The notes under the pieces: model-generated
Told to the model about the DNA's origin: nothing
Database searches by the model: none
What the model saw: the letters and a program-made list of their open reading frames with translations, nothing else
Made by a program: the position numbers and the translations under genes
Assembly: GCF_003386285.1 (NCBI RefSeq)
Contig: NZ_QPNC01000017.1
Coordinates: forward strand, 1 to 64,000
Origin: Nocardiopsis sp. FIRDI 009
GTDB taxonomy: Bacteria > Actinomycetota > Actinomycetes > Streptosporangiales > Streptosporangiaceae
Length of the DNA stretch: 64,000 nt
Reading direction: 5' to 3'
Shown here: positions 48,739 to 57,609 of the stretch, piece by piece
Layout of the letters: each line of letters begins with the position of its first letter
How positions within the stretch are numbered: position 1 is the stretch's first letter

Positions 48739-50304
48739 GTGAAAGAACCGGTGATGCCCGGAGCGGTGCCCAACCCGCTCCGCGACGCCCGAGACCGCCG
48801 TCTGCCCCGCATCGCCGGGCCCAGCGTGCTGGTGCTGTTCGGCGTCACGGGCGACCTGGCGCGCAAGAAGCTGCTGCCCGCCATCTACGACCTCGCGAAC
48901 CGGGGCATGCTTCCCCCGGGGTTCGGTCTGGTGGGCTTCGCCCGCCGGGACTGGGAGCACCAGGACTTCGCGGCCCAGGCGCACGAGGCGGTCCGTGAGC
49001 ACGCGCGCACCCCGTTCCGTGAGGACGTGTGGCGCCAGCTGAGCGAGGGCATCCGCTTCGTCCAGGGCGACCTCGGCGACGACGATGCCTTCGACCGCCT
49101 GGCCGACACGGTGCGTGAACTGGACGCCCGGCGCGGCACCGGCGGCAACTACGCCTTCTACCTGTCCCTGCCGCCCAAGCTGTTCCCGACCGTGGTCACC
49201 CAGCTCAAGCGGTCCGGTCTGGCCGAGGCCAAGGAGGGCGAGGGCCCCGGCGGGAGCACCCCGTGGCGGCGGGTGGTGATCGAGAAGCCCTTCGGCCACG
49301 ACCTGGAGAGCGCCCGGGAGCTCAACACGGTCGTCGACGACGTGTTCCCGCCGTCGTCGGTGTTCCGCATCGACCACTACCTGGGCAAGGAGACGGTCCA
49401 GAACATCCTGGCGCTGCGCTTCGCCAACACCCTGTTCGAGCCGCTGTGGAACCGCAGCTACGTGGATCACGTGCAGATCACCATGGCCGAGGACATCGGT
49501 GTGGGCGGCCGGGCGGGCTACTACGACGGGATCGGCGCCGCCCGCGACGTCATCCAGAACCACCTGTTGCAGCTGCTGGCCCTGGTCGCGATGGAGGAAC
49601 CGGTCTCCCACGACGCGGACGCGATCCGCGCGGAGAAGGAGAAGGTGCTGTCGGCGGTGTCGCTGCCCGCGGACCTGTCCACCGGCACCGCGCGCGGCCA
49701 GTACGCCGCCGGGTGGCAGGGCGGCGCCGCGGTGCGCGGCTACCTGGAGGAGGACGGCATCCCCTCCGACTCCGAGACCGAGACCTACGCCGCGCTCAAG
49801 CTCATGGTCGACACCCGCCGCTGGTCGGGCGTGCCGTTCTACCTGCGCACGGGCAAACGGCTGGGACGTCGTGTCACGGAGGTGGCGCTGGTGTTCCAGG
49901 GGGCGCCGCAGCAGCTCTTCCCCCGCACCGACATCACCGAACTGGGGCAGAACGCCCTGGTCCTGCGCATCCAGCCCGACGAGGGGGTGACGCTGCGCTT
50001 CGGGTCCAAGGTGCCCGGCGCCAGCATGGAGGTGCGCGACGTCAGCATGGACTTCACCTACGGGCAGTCCTTCACCGAGGCCAGCCCCGAGGCCTACGAG
50101 CGGCTCATCCTGGACGTGCTCATCGGCGACCCGCCGCTGTTCCCCCGGCAGGAGGAGGTCGAGCTGTCCTGGCGGATCCTGGACCCGGTCGAGGAGTTCT
50201 GGGCCAAGTCCGGCCCGCCAGAGCAGTACGGCTCCGGCACCTGGGGTCCGGAGTCGGGTGAGGCCCTGCTCGCCAGGGACGGCCGCCAGTGGCGGCGCCC
50301 GTGA
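48739..50304 (+). CDS. zwf: glucose-6-phosphate 1-dehydrogenase
   Basis: A 521-residue enzyme that oxidises glucose-6-phosphate to 6-phosphogluconolactone and makes NADPH. The coenzyme loop is [20 protein letters not shown], the substrate site is [14 protein letters not shown], and the conserved [11 protein letters not shown] is present. The GTG start has AAGGACGAG upstream. The opcA and pgl genes follow directly and act with it. Confidence 0.97.
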   Translation: MKEPVMPGAVPNPLRDARDRRLPRIAGPSVLVLFGVTGDLARKKLLPAIYDLANRGMLPPGFGLVGFARRDWEHQDFAAQAHEAVREHARTPFREDVWRQLSEGIRFVQGDLGDDDAFDRLADTVRELDARRGTGGNYAFYLSLPPKLFPTVVTQLKRSGLAEAKEGEGPGGSTPWRRVVIEKPFGHDLESARELNTVVDDVFPPSSVFRIDHYLGKETVQNILALRFANTLFEPLWNRSYVDHVQITMAEDIGVGGRAGYYDGIGAARDVIQNHLLQLLALVAMEEPVSHDADAIRAEKEKVLSAVSLPADLSTGTARGQYAAGWQGGAAVRGYLEEDGIPSDSETETYAALKLMVDTRRWSGVPFYLRTGKRLGRRVTEVALVFQGAPQQLFPRTDITELGQNALVLRIQPDEGVTLRFGSKVPGASMEVRDVSMDFTYGQSFTEASPEAYERLILDVLIGDPPLFPRQEEVELSWRILDPVEEFWAKSGPPEQYGSGTWGPESGEALLARDGRQWRRP

Positions 50305-50335
50305 CCGTCCACGACCACGCCGGAGGGACCCGCCG

Positions 50336-51259
50336 ATGACGCTCTACCTGCCGAACACCACGACCGCGGCGATCACCGAGGCGCTCATGGCCGAACGGCA
50401 CAGTGTCGGCGGCGGCGCCATGAACATGGTCCTCACCCTGGTTATCGTCACCGACGAGGCCGACCACTACGACGCCGTGCGCGCGGCCACCGAGGCCGGA
50501 CACGAGCACCCGTCGCGCGTGGTGGCGCTGATCCGGCGCGACCCGAGGGCCGAACCGGCGATCGACGCCGAGATCCGCCGCCCGGGCACGTCCGGGCCGG
50601 GCGAGGCGGTGCTGCTGCGGTTGTACGGGCCGCTGGGCGAGCACCCCGACTCCGTGGTCACCCCGCTGCTGGTGCCGGACGCGCCGGTCGTGGCGTGGTG
50701 GCCGGGAGTGGGGCCGACCGACCCGGGGTCCGACCCCGTGGGGCGGCTGGCCCAGCGGCGCATCACTGACGCGCTACGGGCCCCGGACCCGCTGCGCGAC
50801 CTCCAGGAGCGGATCGAGCACTACACCCCGGGCGACACCGACCTGTCCTGGACCCGCCTGACGCCGTGGCGGTCGCTGCTGGCCAGCGCCATGGACCAGC
50901 CGTGCGGGTGGGTGACCTCGGCGACGGTGACCGCCGAGGAACACTATCCGAGCGCCGACCTCATGGCGGCCTGGCTGACCGACCGGCTGGCGGTGACCGT
51001 GGAGCGCGCCGTCTCCGACGGGCCGGGGCTGACCGAGGTCCGGCTGACCACCGACCACGGGGACGTCGCCCTGACCCGGGTGGACGGGAGGGTGGCCACG
51101 CTGTCGCGGCCCGGCCAGCCGGACCAGACGGTGGCGCTGGAGCGGCGCGGGGCGGCCATGGCACTGGCCGAGGAGCTGCGCCGTCTGGACGCCGACGAGA
51201 CCTACGCGAGCGCCGCCCGCCAGCTGGGGTCGTCGCTCGCTGGAAGCGGAGCACAGTGA
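50336..51259 (+). CDS. opcA: OpcA, assembly/allosteric protein of glucose-6-phosphate dehydrogenase
   Basis: A 307-residue protein of the OpcA family, which stabilises or activates glucose-6-phosphate dehydrogenase in cyanobacteria and actinobacteria. Recognisable parts are RHSVGGGAMNMVLTLVIV near the N-terminus, HPSRVVALIRRDPRAEP, APVVAWWPG and DLSWTRLTPWRSLLAS. It has no catalytic site of its own. CGGAGGGA precedes the ATG at 50336. The pgl start overlaps its stop codon. Confidence 0.93.
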   Translation: MTLYLPNTTTAAITEALMAERHSVGGGAMNMVLTLVIVTDEADHYDAVRAATEAGHEHPSRVVALIRRDPRAEPAIDAEIRRPGTSGPGEAVLLRLYGPLGEHPDSVVTPLLVPDAPVVAWWPGVGPTDPGSDPVGRLAQRRITDALRAPDPLRDLQERIEHYTPGDTDLSWTRLTPWRSLLASAMDQPCGWVTSATVTAEEHYPSADLMAAWLTDRLAVTVERAVSDGPGLTEVRLTTDHGDVALTRVDGRVATLSRPGQPDQTVALERRGAAMALAEELRRLDADETYASAARQLGSSLAGSGAQ

Positions 51260-52008
51260 AGATGAGTGAACCGGAGATCCTCCGTCACGAGGACGGGGAC
51301 CGGCTCGCCGACGCGGCCGCGCGGCGGCTGGTCGACATGATCGCCGAGGCCGCGCGGGAGGAGCGCGAGTTCCACCTGGTGCTGACCGGCGGCGGGGTCG
51401 GGATCAGGACCCTGCGGGCGGTGGGCGACCGGGCCGAGGCGGTCGGTCTGGACTGGTCCCACGTGCACCTGTGGTGGGGGGACGAGCGCTTCCTGCCCGA
51501 GGGCGACGCCGAGCGCAACGAGACCCAGGCCCGGGAGGCGCTGCTGGACCGGGTCAAGCTCCCGGTGCACCACGTGCACCCGATGCCCGCCTCCGACGGG
51601 ATGGACGGGGACCACGTCGAGCACGCGGCCACCCGGTACAAGCGGGAACTGACGGCGGCGGCGCGCGGTGCGGCGCCGGTGCCCCGGTTCGACGTGTGTC
51701 TGCTGGGTGTGGGTCCGGACGCGCACGTGGCCTCGCTGTTCCCGGGGCTGCCCGCGGTGTGCGAGGACGAGTCGGCCGTCGCGGCGGTGCACGACTCGCC
51801 CAAGCCGCCGCCGCGGCGGATCTCGCTGACGCTGCCGTCGATCCGGTCGGCCCGCGAGGTGTGGGTGCTGGCCTCCGGCGAGGGCAAGGCCGAGGCGGTG
51901 CGGTTGGGTCTGGCGGGCGGGGACCCGTGCGAGGCCCCCGTGGCGGGTGCGCGCGGCGCCGAGCGGACCCTGTTCTGGGTGGACGAGGCGGCGGCCTCAC
52001 GTCTGTGA
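51256..52008 (+). CDS. pgl: 6-phosphogluconolactonase
   Basis: A 250-residue enzyme of the NagB/Pgl fold that hydrolyses 6-phosphogluconolactone. Conserved parts are LVLTGGGVGIRTLRA (glycine loop), HLWWGDERFLP, and LLGVGPDAHVASLFPG with the catalytic histidine. The usual glycine of GxGxDGH is replaced by PDAH, a known actinobacterial variant. The GTG at 51256 overlaps the opcA stop by four bases (GTGA); an ATG two codons later is an alternative. Confidence 0.93.
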   Translation: MKMSEPEILRHEDGDRLADAAARRLVDMIAEAAREEREFHLVLTGGGVGIRTLRAVGDRAEAVGLDWSHVHLWWGDERFLPEGDAERNETQAREALLDRVKLPVHHVHPMPASDGMDGDHVEHAATRYKRELTAAARGAAPVPRFDVCLLGVGPDAHVASLFPGLPAVCEDESAVAAVHDSPKPPPRRISLTLPSIRSAREVWVLASGEGKAEAVRLGLAGGDPCEAPVAGARGAERTLFWVDEAAASRL

Positions 52009-52013
52009 CGCAC

Positions 52014-52056
52014 AGCGAGGTCGCCCCCGGCCGGACAGGTCGGGGGCGACCTCGCT
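52014..52056. terminator. bidirectional hairpin terminator closing the pentose phosphate cluster
   Basis: AGCGAGGTCGCCCCCG at 52014-52029 pairs perfectly with CGGGGGCGACCTCGCT at 52041-52056 around an 11-base loop. It lies between pgl and the convergent YhgA-like gene. Confidence 0.85.
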
Positions 52057-52066
52057 GTCGGTGGGT

Positions 52067-52960
52067 TCAGTCGAAGAGGTCCTCGGCGCGCTCGACGACC
52101 GCCACACGGCGCGCCCAGCCGTGGAGCTCCTTGAGGTCGGTTGAGGACGTGATCCGCTCACGGACCTCGTCGCTGACCCCGATCCCCCTGGAGTCCAGGA
52201 ATTCGAGAACCGCCTCGGCCAGTCCCTCAGCCTTGCCCTCAGCCTTGCCCTTGGCCTCGCCTTCACGGAAGGGGCGGCCGATCAGTTCGGTCTTGAACTC
52301 GTAGTCGCGCAGTTTCACGATCTCCTCCAGGGATCCTCGGGCCGCTGCGGACAGCGCCGCGAGCACGTAGTCAGAGTACAACGAGGAGTTCGACGTATCG
52401 AGGCTCCTCAGGGCCACGTACAGGGCTTCGAGCGCGGCCCGGTCCTCGGTCGGGTTGGCGGCCATGGCCAGGATGGTCAGAAGGGGATGGTCCGCGGCCG
52501 TCTTCTCGTCGGTGACGGGAGCGAGCCCGTCGAGCGAGAACACCACCGGCTGAACGTGGCCGCACCCCAGGTCGATGGGGTCGCCGTACCTCCCCGCCAG
52601 AGCGGAGTCGGGTGTCAGGACCAGCAGGGCGACCGGGCACCTCAGCCGCAGGCGCGTGTACGCCACGTAGGCGGGCCAGGAGTAGTGCTTGCGCGGGTCC
52701 CAGGACCGTTGGGGCTCGGTGATGATCGCGAGAACCGCCACGGGTTCGTCGCCTTCGTGCGGCAGCGGAGCGCGCTCGCACACCACCACGTTGTCGGAGT
52801 TCAGGTACGGCAACGCGGTACTCGTGGCCTCGGCGGCGTCGCACCGCACCCGGGTGTAGGCGGGCAGGGACTTGCCGGTGACCTCGTGCAGAAGCTCCGC
52901 CGCGAACTCCGGATCGTGCCGGATCAGGTCGAGGGGGAACTCGTGTTCGTGTGAGGGCAT
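52067..52960 (-). CDS. YhgA/Rpn-like PD-(D/E)xK protein
   Basis: A 297-residue protein resembling actinomycete relatives of the YhgA/Rpn family, once called putative transposases and now known in E. coli as recombination-promoting nucleases. The opening EFPLDLIRHDPEFAAELLHE, the central VAVLAIITEPQRSWDPRKHY and the YVAYTRLRLRCPVALLVL block fit the family. The EPQ at the third core position may be a variant of ExK. Near the C-terminus is a lysine/glutamate/glycine repeat, GEAKGKAEGKAEGLAEA, as in Rpn proteins. There is no Shine-Dalgarno; CATAGT about 10 bases before the ATG suggests leaderless expression. The activity is not demonstrated by sequence. Confidence 0.65.
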   Translation of the reverse strand: MPSHEHEFPLDLIRHDPEFAAELLHEVTGKSLPAYTRVRCDAAEATSTALPYLNSDNVVVCERAPLPHEGDEPVAVLAIITEPQRSWDPRKHYSWPAYVAYTRLRLRCPVALLVLTPDSALAGRYGDPIDLGCGHVQPVVFSLDGLAPVTDEKTAADHPLLTILAMAANPTEDRAALEALYVALRSLDTSNSSLYSDYVLAALSAAARGSLEEIVKLRDYEFKTELIGRPFREGEAKGKAEGKAEGLAEAVLEFLDSRGIGVSDEVRERITSSTDLKELHGWARRVAVVERAEDLFD

Positions 52961-53122
52961 AGCGGAAAACTATGGCCCCTGCCACCATCTCCGCAGCTCA
53001 ACGACCAAACGTCCGCATACGACCCATCCGCCCCGGTCCGTTCGGCCCCAGAACCGCGCGCACGAGCGCCCCCGGGTCTCCGTCGCGGCCCGGAGAGGCG
53101 CTCGTGCCCTGTCGGACGCCGG

Positions 53123-53554
53123 TCAGGCCACCGGCGAGGTGCGCCAGAAGACCGGGACCAGGATGGCGGCGGCCAGGAGGTGGGTGAACACCAGGACCGC
53201 CTCGGTCGCGGCGGCGCCGCTGACCGACACCGACGGCACGCAGGACACCACGGTGAACACGACCGCCACGACCGTCCACAGCAGGCGGCCCCGGGCGCCG
53301 AGGAGGCGTTCGGCCAGGGCGAGCGCGGCCCAGCCGAGGAGGCCGAAGAGCGCCGTCCACAGGACGAAGGCGAACACCGGGACGGGGCCGGGTTCCATCC
53401 CGGGCATCTCGATCACCATGTCGACGCCCAGGAACGGGGCCAGCCCGCCGACGACGGCGGTGGCGACGCTGGCCGCGGCGACGGCGCCCAGACGGGGCCG
53501 CCAGGCCGTGCGGCGGGTGCGGGCGGTACGGGTCTGAGGGGATGTCGTGGTCAT
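53123..53554 (-). CDS. four-helix membrane protein, DUF6069-like
   Basis: A 143-residue protein with a basic N-terminus and four hydrophobic segments at about 25-45, 60-80, 92-112 and 120-137. The short acidic/proline loop between the first two helices (DMVIEMPGMEPG) and the fourth-helix FTHLLAAAILVPVFWR fit the DUF6069 family of actinobacterial membrane proteins, whose function is unknown. It is divergent from the AraC-type regulator gene and is its natural target candidate. Confidence 0.75.
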   Translation of the reverse strand: MTTTSPQTRTARTRRTAWRPRLGAVAAASVATAVVGGLAPFLGVDMVIEMPGMEPGPVPVFAFVLWTALFGLLGWAALALAERLLGARGRLLWTVVAVVFTVVSCVPSVSVSGAAATEAVLVFTHLLAAAILVPVFWRTSPVA

Positions 53555-53578
53555 GACGGTCTTCCTCGCATCTCGAAG

Positions 53579-53630
53579 GTACGGATATGACCGTACGGAC
53601 CCCTGGTGAGACTTCCTATGCGTCAGACGC
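53579..53630. promoter_or_regulatory. two inverted repeats between the DUF6069-like and AraC genes
   Basis: GTACGG-ATATGA-CCGTAC at 53579-53596 and GCGTC-A-GACGC at 53620-53630 both lie in the 130-base divergent promoter region. Either could be a regulator-binding site. A TACGAT at 53673-53678 is a probable -10 box for the AraC gene. Confidence 0.4.
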
Positions 53631-53684
53631 TCTGATGTTTACGTGATCGTCTCCCACGCTCGCACTCCGGGATACGATCACCGC

Positions 53685-54680
53685 ATGGACGTACTCAGCG
53701 ACGTGGTCGGGACGATCCGGTCGGGGCAGCCGCGCGCGGCCCGCGTCGAGTGGCACTCCCCCTGGGGGATGCGGTTCCCGGGGGTGTCCGGTGCCGGGTT
53801 CCAGGTGGTGCTCCAGGGGTCGTGCTGGCTGCGGGCCGACGGGAGCGATCCGGTCCGCCTCGGGGTCGGTGACGTGGTCTTCCTGCCGCACGGCCACGGG
53901 TACGCGCTGTCCGACCGGCCGGACACCCCCCTGGGCGACCTGGCCTGCGTGTCGTCACTGGACGCGGGCGTGAACGGGGCTCCGGTCAGCGAGTTCGTGT
54001 GCGACGCTCAGGGGACCCGTCCGCGCTCGCGGTTCGGCTCGGCCGCGCTCGGCTCCTTCGACGGGGACGCGCCGTCCTGCGTGACCGTCGGAGGGGCGTA
54101 CCAGACCCGCGCCTCCCGCCCGCACCCGATGCTCGCGGAGCTTCCCGACGTGGTGCACCTGCCCGCCCGGGTGGGCCGGCACCCGGAACTCTCCTGGGCC
54201 GTCGACCTGCTGGGCCGTGAGCTGGAGACCTCGCACCACGGCGGCGACACGGTGGTTCCGGCGCTGTTGGACATCCTGCTGATGTACATCCTGCGGGCGT
54301 TCCTGGAGGAGCACCGGCCCGAGGCGGCCTGCGGCTGGATCGGGGCGCTGCGGGACCCGGCGGTGAGCGCGGCGATCCGGGCCGTCCACGAGGACCCGGC
54401 GCACCCGTGGACCGTGGCGGAACTGGGTGAACGCGCCGGACTGTCGAGGGCGGCGTTCTCGCGGAGGTTCACCGCGATGGTGGGGCAGCCGCCGCTGGCC
54501 TACGTCACCTGGTGGCGGCTGACCCGGGCCAGGGCGCTCCTCCGGGAGACGGACGCCCCGATCGGCGCGATCGCGGCGCGGGTGGGGTACGGGTCGCAGT
54601 TCGCCTTCGCCAACGCTTTCAAGCGGGAGTTCGGGACCTCGCCGGGGCGGTACCGGGCGGGGCTGTCCGACGCCTCCTGA
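53685..54680 (+). CDS. AraC-family regulator with cupin sensor domain
   Basis: A 331-residue regulator. The N-terminal cupin (about 15-190) resembles cupin-6 AraC proteins: WHSPWGMRFPG, then LGVGDVVFLPHGHGYAL and LPDVVHLPA. The C-terminal AraC domain has two helix-turn-helix units (VAELGERAGLSRAAFSRRFT, then IAARVGYGSQFAFANAFKRE) and ends in GTSPGRYR. It probably controls the divergent membrane protein gene. The ATG at 53685 sits about 7 bases after the TACGAT box, consistent with a leaderless message. Confidence 0.9.
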   Translation: MDVLSDVVGTIRSGQPRAARVEWHSPWGMRFPGVSGAGFQVVLQGSCWLRADGSDPVRLGVGDVVFLPHGHGYALSDRPDTPLGDLACVSSLDAGVNGAPVSEFVCDAQGTRPRSRFGSAALGSFDGDAPSCVTVGGAYQTRASRPHPMLAELPDVVHLPARVGRHPELSWAVDLLGRELETSHHGGDTVVPALLDILLMYILRAFLEEHRPEAACGWIGALRDPAVSAAIRAVHEDPAHPWTVAELGERAGLSRAAFSRRFTAMVGQPPLAYVTWWRLTRARALLRETDAPIGAIAARVGYGSQFAFANAFKREFGTSPGRYRAGLSDAS

Positions 54681-54685
54681 GCGCC

Positions 54686-54710
54686 CCGCCCGGACGCGCG
54701 GTCCGGGCGG
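54686..54710. terminator. hairpin terminator
   Basis: CCGCCCGGAC at 54686-54695 pairs perfectly with GTCCGGGCGG at 54701-54710 around GCGCG. It follows the AraC gene and lies before the convergent small gene. Confidence 0.75.
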
Positions 54711-54733
54711 AGCCTTCGTGCCAGGGGCCGAGG

Positions 54734-54982
54734 TCAGAGCCAGACGAGTTCCCCGCAAATGCGGTCGGCGAACGCCTCCGCGCTGCGGATGCTGTGGAAC
54801 CCGGAACCGGAGATGGGACGGGCCATGCCGCCTTTGCCGCCCGGGGCGGTCACACCGTAGTAGGCGTGCTCCATGGTGTCGGTGTCCTCGTTCCAGCTGT
54901 CCACAAGGAACGCTCGGGGGAGAGCGGGCTCGGGGTCGTTCTGATAGACAGAGTTGAGGTCATGGTGGGGGCTGTCCGGCAT
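54734..54982 (-). CDS. small protein of unknown function next to the XRE regulator
   Basis: An 82-residue soluble acidic protein with aromatic residues spread through it (SVYQNDPEPALPRAFLVDSW and HAYYGVTAPGG). No family recognised. AAGGGA lies about 7 bases before the ATG, and base composition is lower in GC than most neighbours. It is divergent from the XRE gene and may belong to the same small regulatory unit. Confidence 0.65.
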   Translation of the reverse strand: MPDSPHHDLNSVYQNDPEPALPRAFLVDSWNEDTDTMEHAYYGVTAPGGKGGMARPISGSGFHSIRSAEAFADRICGELVWL

Positions 54983-55188
54983 CGGTTTCCCTTCCGTGGC
55001 CGTTCAGGCCCGGACGGACAGGTTCCAAGCTTCCCGTCCGGGCCGCCTTCGTTTCCGACAATCGGCACAGACAGCCACCAATCCGACATCGCTCCGTGAT
55101 GACCATCTCACCTTCTGCTAGGGTGTCACCCAGAATCCGATAACACAACTCTGCATCAAAAGATTCTGTAGGTCACTCAGGGGGAACG

Positions 55189-56049
55189 ATGGCGAAGAAG
55201 AAGCGCTCCAACCGGATGACCCTGCGCGGCCGTTGGCTGGGCCAGCGGCTCCGGGAGCTGCGGGAGGCCAACGACTTCACCCTGGAACACGTCGCGGAGT
55301 TCATGCAGCGGACGAACGGCACGATCAGCCGGTTCGAGAACGGCGTGTATCCGGTGCGTCGCCCGGACATGCTCGCCATGCTCGACCTCTACGGCGTGAA
55401 CGACCCCCGACAACGCGACGGGCTCCTCAAGCTGAGTGCGAGTGTCTGGCAGTCCGGCTGGTGGGACGGGTACGCCGACGTCTCAGAAGAGTTCGTCGAC
55501 TTCGTGTGGTTGGAAGAGCTGGCCACCGAGCATCGGCTGTTCGACAACACCGCACTACCCGGCATCCTCCAGACACGAGCCTACGCCGAGGCGGTCATCC
55601 GCACAGCGGAGTTCGACGGATCCGACGACCTCATCCAACGAGGCGTCGAACTGCGGTTGGAACGACAGAAGCTGCTCACCCGCGCAGAGCCACCGAGGAT
55701 CCGTTCCGTATTGGACGAAGCCGTGCTCCGGCGACACGTCGGCTCGTCGGAGATCATGCGGGAGCAACTCGCCCACCTCGTGGAGTGCTCGAAGCTCCCC
55801 ACCGTGAGCCTGCGCGTCCTCCCCTTCTCAGCAGGAGCACACGAAAGTCCGACGGGTGCGTTCAAGTACTACGTCATGGACGACCCCTATCCCGACCTCG
55901 TGTACGCGGAGACACCCAAGGGGGCGGTCTACATCGAGCAGCCCGATACCGAACGACTGGCCGCTCGTTATGATCGATTGTGGGAGAAATCCCTACCAGA
56001 AGCCGATTCCGTCGAGTTCATCTCGGCTCTCACCGAGGAGCTACCGTGA
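55189..56049 (+). CDS. XRE-family regulator with DUF5753 domain
   Basis: A 286-residue regulator typical of streptomycete-like actinomycetes. The helix-turn-helix is at about 18-72 (LGQRLRELREANDFTLEHVA then TISRFENGVYPVR). The DUF5753 domain follows at about 95-285, with the family's FDNTALPGILQTRAYAEAVI and VSLRVLPFSAGAH. Such proteins usually pair with a small DUF397 protein, as here. GTG of the DUF397 gene overlaps its stop. The gene's 206-base upstream region contains GGGTGTCACCC at 55121-55131, a possible operator. GC content is somewhat lower than the surrounding genes. Confidence 0.93.
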   Translation: MAKKKRSNRMTLRGRWLGQRLRELREANDFTLEHVAEFMQRTNGTISRFENGVYPVRRPDMLAMLDLYGVNDPRQRDGLLKLSASVWQSGWWDGYADVSEEFVDFVWLEELATEHRLFDNTALPGILQTRAYAEAVIRTAEFDGSDDLIQRGVELRLERQKLLTRAEPPRIRSVLDEAVLRRHVGSSEIMREQLAHLVECSKLPTVSLRVLPFSAGAHESPTGAFKYYVMDDPYPDLVYAETPKGAVYIEQPDTERLAARYDRLWEKSLPEADSVEFISALTEELP

Positions 56050-56294
56050 CCCCCGAGCCGACGTTCCAGCACCTGACCAGCGAGGAACGCGCCGCCATCG
56101 ACTGGCACATCAGCACGTTCAGCGAGAACGGCGGCGCCGCGTGCGTGGAGGCCGGGGCACTGCGGGACGGGACCGGCCGCGTGGCCGTCCGGCACAGTCA
56201 CCGCCCCGAGGGCGCCTACATCGTCTACACCCGCCAGGAGTGGGAAGCCTTCACCCGGGGCGTCCGCGCCGGAGAGTTCGACTTCCACGCCTGA
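56046..56294 (+). CDS. DUF397 protein, partner of the XRE regulator
   Basis: An 82-residue DUF397 protein with the family's SENGGAACVEAG, VAVRHSHRPEG and TRQEWEAFTRGVRAGEFD. These proteins bind or antagonise their adjacent XRE-type regulator in developmental control, as with the BldB/WhiJ-type modules of Streptomyces. The GTG overlaps the XRE stop codon by four bases, implying coupled production. Confidence 0.92.
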   Translation: MTPEPTFQHLTSEERAAIDWHISTFSENGGAACVEAGALRDGTGRVAVRHSHRPEGAYIVYTRQEWEAFTRGVRAGEFDFHA

Positions 56295-56311
56295 GACCAC
56301 ACACGAGCGTG

Positions 56312-56335
56312 CCCCCGGACCACCCGGTCCGGGGG
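56312..56335. terminator. bidirectional hairpin terminator
   Basis: CCCCCGGACC at 56312-56321 pairs perfectly with GGTCCGGGGG at 56326-56335 around ACCC. It lies between the convergent DUF397 gene and the next minus-strand gene. Confidence 0.8.
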
Positions 56336-56350
56336 TTCGCTGTCGCCGGG

Positions 56351-56716
56351 CTACTCGTCGAGGTACTGGTACCTGTCACTGCCCGGCGAGACGACGAGCC
56401 GTCCCTCCCGGATCTGCCACTCGGTCATGCCGTCGACCTCATGGCTGACCAAGAACAGGACCGTGACGCGGTCGCCGTCGCCATCGGAGGCCGGGATCCG
56501 CGCGATCTCCCCCATCTGCTCGGCGAGCCGGTCCAGGGCCGAGGCCCGGACGTCGGCGCCGTAGAAGACGTAACCGGTCCAGTTGACGCGCTGGCGGGGC
56601 AGACTCCAACCGTTGGAGTAGTGGCCGTCCTCGTGGGAGGAGATGACCTCCCGGACGGCGACGAGTTGCCTCTCGTCGCACTCCAGCCATCCTCTGACCG
56701 ATACGTAGACGCCCAC
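56351..56716 (-). CDS. conserved actinomycete protein of unknown function
   Basis: A 121-residue soluble protein beginning VYVSVRGWLECDERQLVAV, then a histidine/aspartate cluster SSHEDGHYSNGW, and ending in HEVDGMTEWQIREGRL. I recognise it as a recurrent actinomycete hypothetical family but know of no function. The GTG at 56716 was chosen because GGGGG lies 6 bases upstream and the family begins there; an ATG 12 codons further upstream is possible. Confidence 0.7.
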   Translation of the reverse strand: MGVYVSVRGWLECDERQLVAVREVISSHEDGHYSNGWSLPRQRVNWTGYVFYGADVRASALDRLAEQMGEIARIPASDGDGDRVTVLFLVSHEVDGMTEWQIREGRLVVSPGSDRYQYLDE

Positions 56717-56818
56717 GAGTGCCCCCAACCGAGCCGGAACGCACGGAATCACGCGGTCCGGCGCAGGACCCCGTGCGACCCGAACCTATCCGACGGTCAC
56801 AACACACCGGACCAGGAC

Positions 56819-56848
56819 TTGATAGGCAAGCAGTTACTTGCATATAGT
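56819..56848 (+). promoter_or_regulatory. promoter of the arsR-glyoxalase pair
   Basis: TTGATA at 56819-56824 and TATAGT at 56843-56848 are separated by 18 bases, a strong vegetative-type promoter for so GC-rich a genome. The predicted transcript starts within a few bases of the GTG at 56855, so the message is probably leaderless. Confidence 0.75.
56826..56841. promoter_or_regulatory. inverted repeat, probable ArsR operator
   Basis: GCAAG-CAGTTA-CTTGC lies wholly in the spacer between the -35 and -10 boxes. Binding of the ArsR protein here would block its own promoter, the usual mode of autoregulation in the family. Confidence 0.65.
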
Positions 56849-56854
56849 GAAGGC

Positions 56855-57144
56855 GTGGCCGACGACATCTTCAAGGCATTGGCCGACCCCACCCGCAGGA
56901 AGATCCTCGACGAACTCGCCGAGCGACAGGGGCAGACGCTGTTCGAGATCTGCTCGCGCCTGGCCATGAATCACCAGATCACCATGTCCCGCCAAGCGGT
57001 CTCCCAGCACCTCGCCGTGCTGGAGGCGGCGGGACTCGTCGAGAGCCGACGCGAGGGGCGTTACAAGTTCCACGACCTGAACGCCGCTCCGCTGGAGCGC
57101 ATCGCCGAGCGGTGGCTCAGGCGCGACACACCACCGGAGGACCG

Positions 57145-57148
<4 letters not shown>
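56855..57148 (+). CDS. ArsR-family winged-helix repressor
   Basis: A 97-residue regulator with the family's FKALADPTRRKILDELA, the recognition helix SRQAVSQHLAVLEAAGLV and the wing SRREGRYKFHDLN. The metal-binding cysteine box of ArsR/SmtB is absent, so it is of the non-metal type often found with glyoxalase or SRPBCC genes. The GTG start has no Shine-Dalgarno, in keeping with a leaderless message. The glyoxalase gene overlaps it by four bases. Confidence 0.92.
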
Positions 57149-57531
<383 letters not shown>

Positions 57532-57553
57532 CGGCGGGCGGTCACCGAGCCGC

Positions 57554-57600
57554 ACACGGGTGTGCTCCCGAACCGGTCCGGTTCGGGAGCACACCCGTGT
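57554..57600. terminator. very strong bidirectional terminator
   Basis: A perfect 21-base inverted repeat: the arm at 57554-57574 begins ACACGGGTGTGC and the arm at 57580-57600 ends GCACACCCGTGT, with a GGTCC loop. It separates the glyoxalase and peptidase genes. Confidence 0.9.
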
Positions 57601-57609
57601 CAGGGGCGG

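Noticed and set aside
52160..52270. Short tandem repeat as a mobile-element remnant
   Set aside because: The repeat is in frame in the YhgA/Rpn-like gene and codes for the charged linker; no terminal inverted repeats are present.
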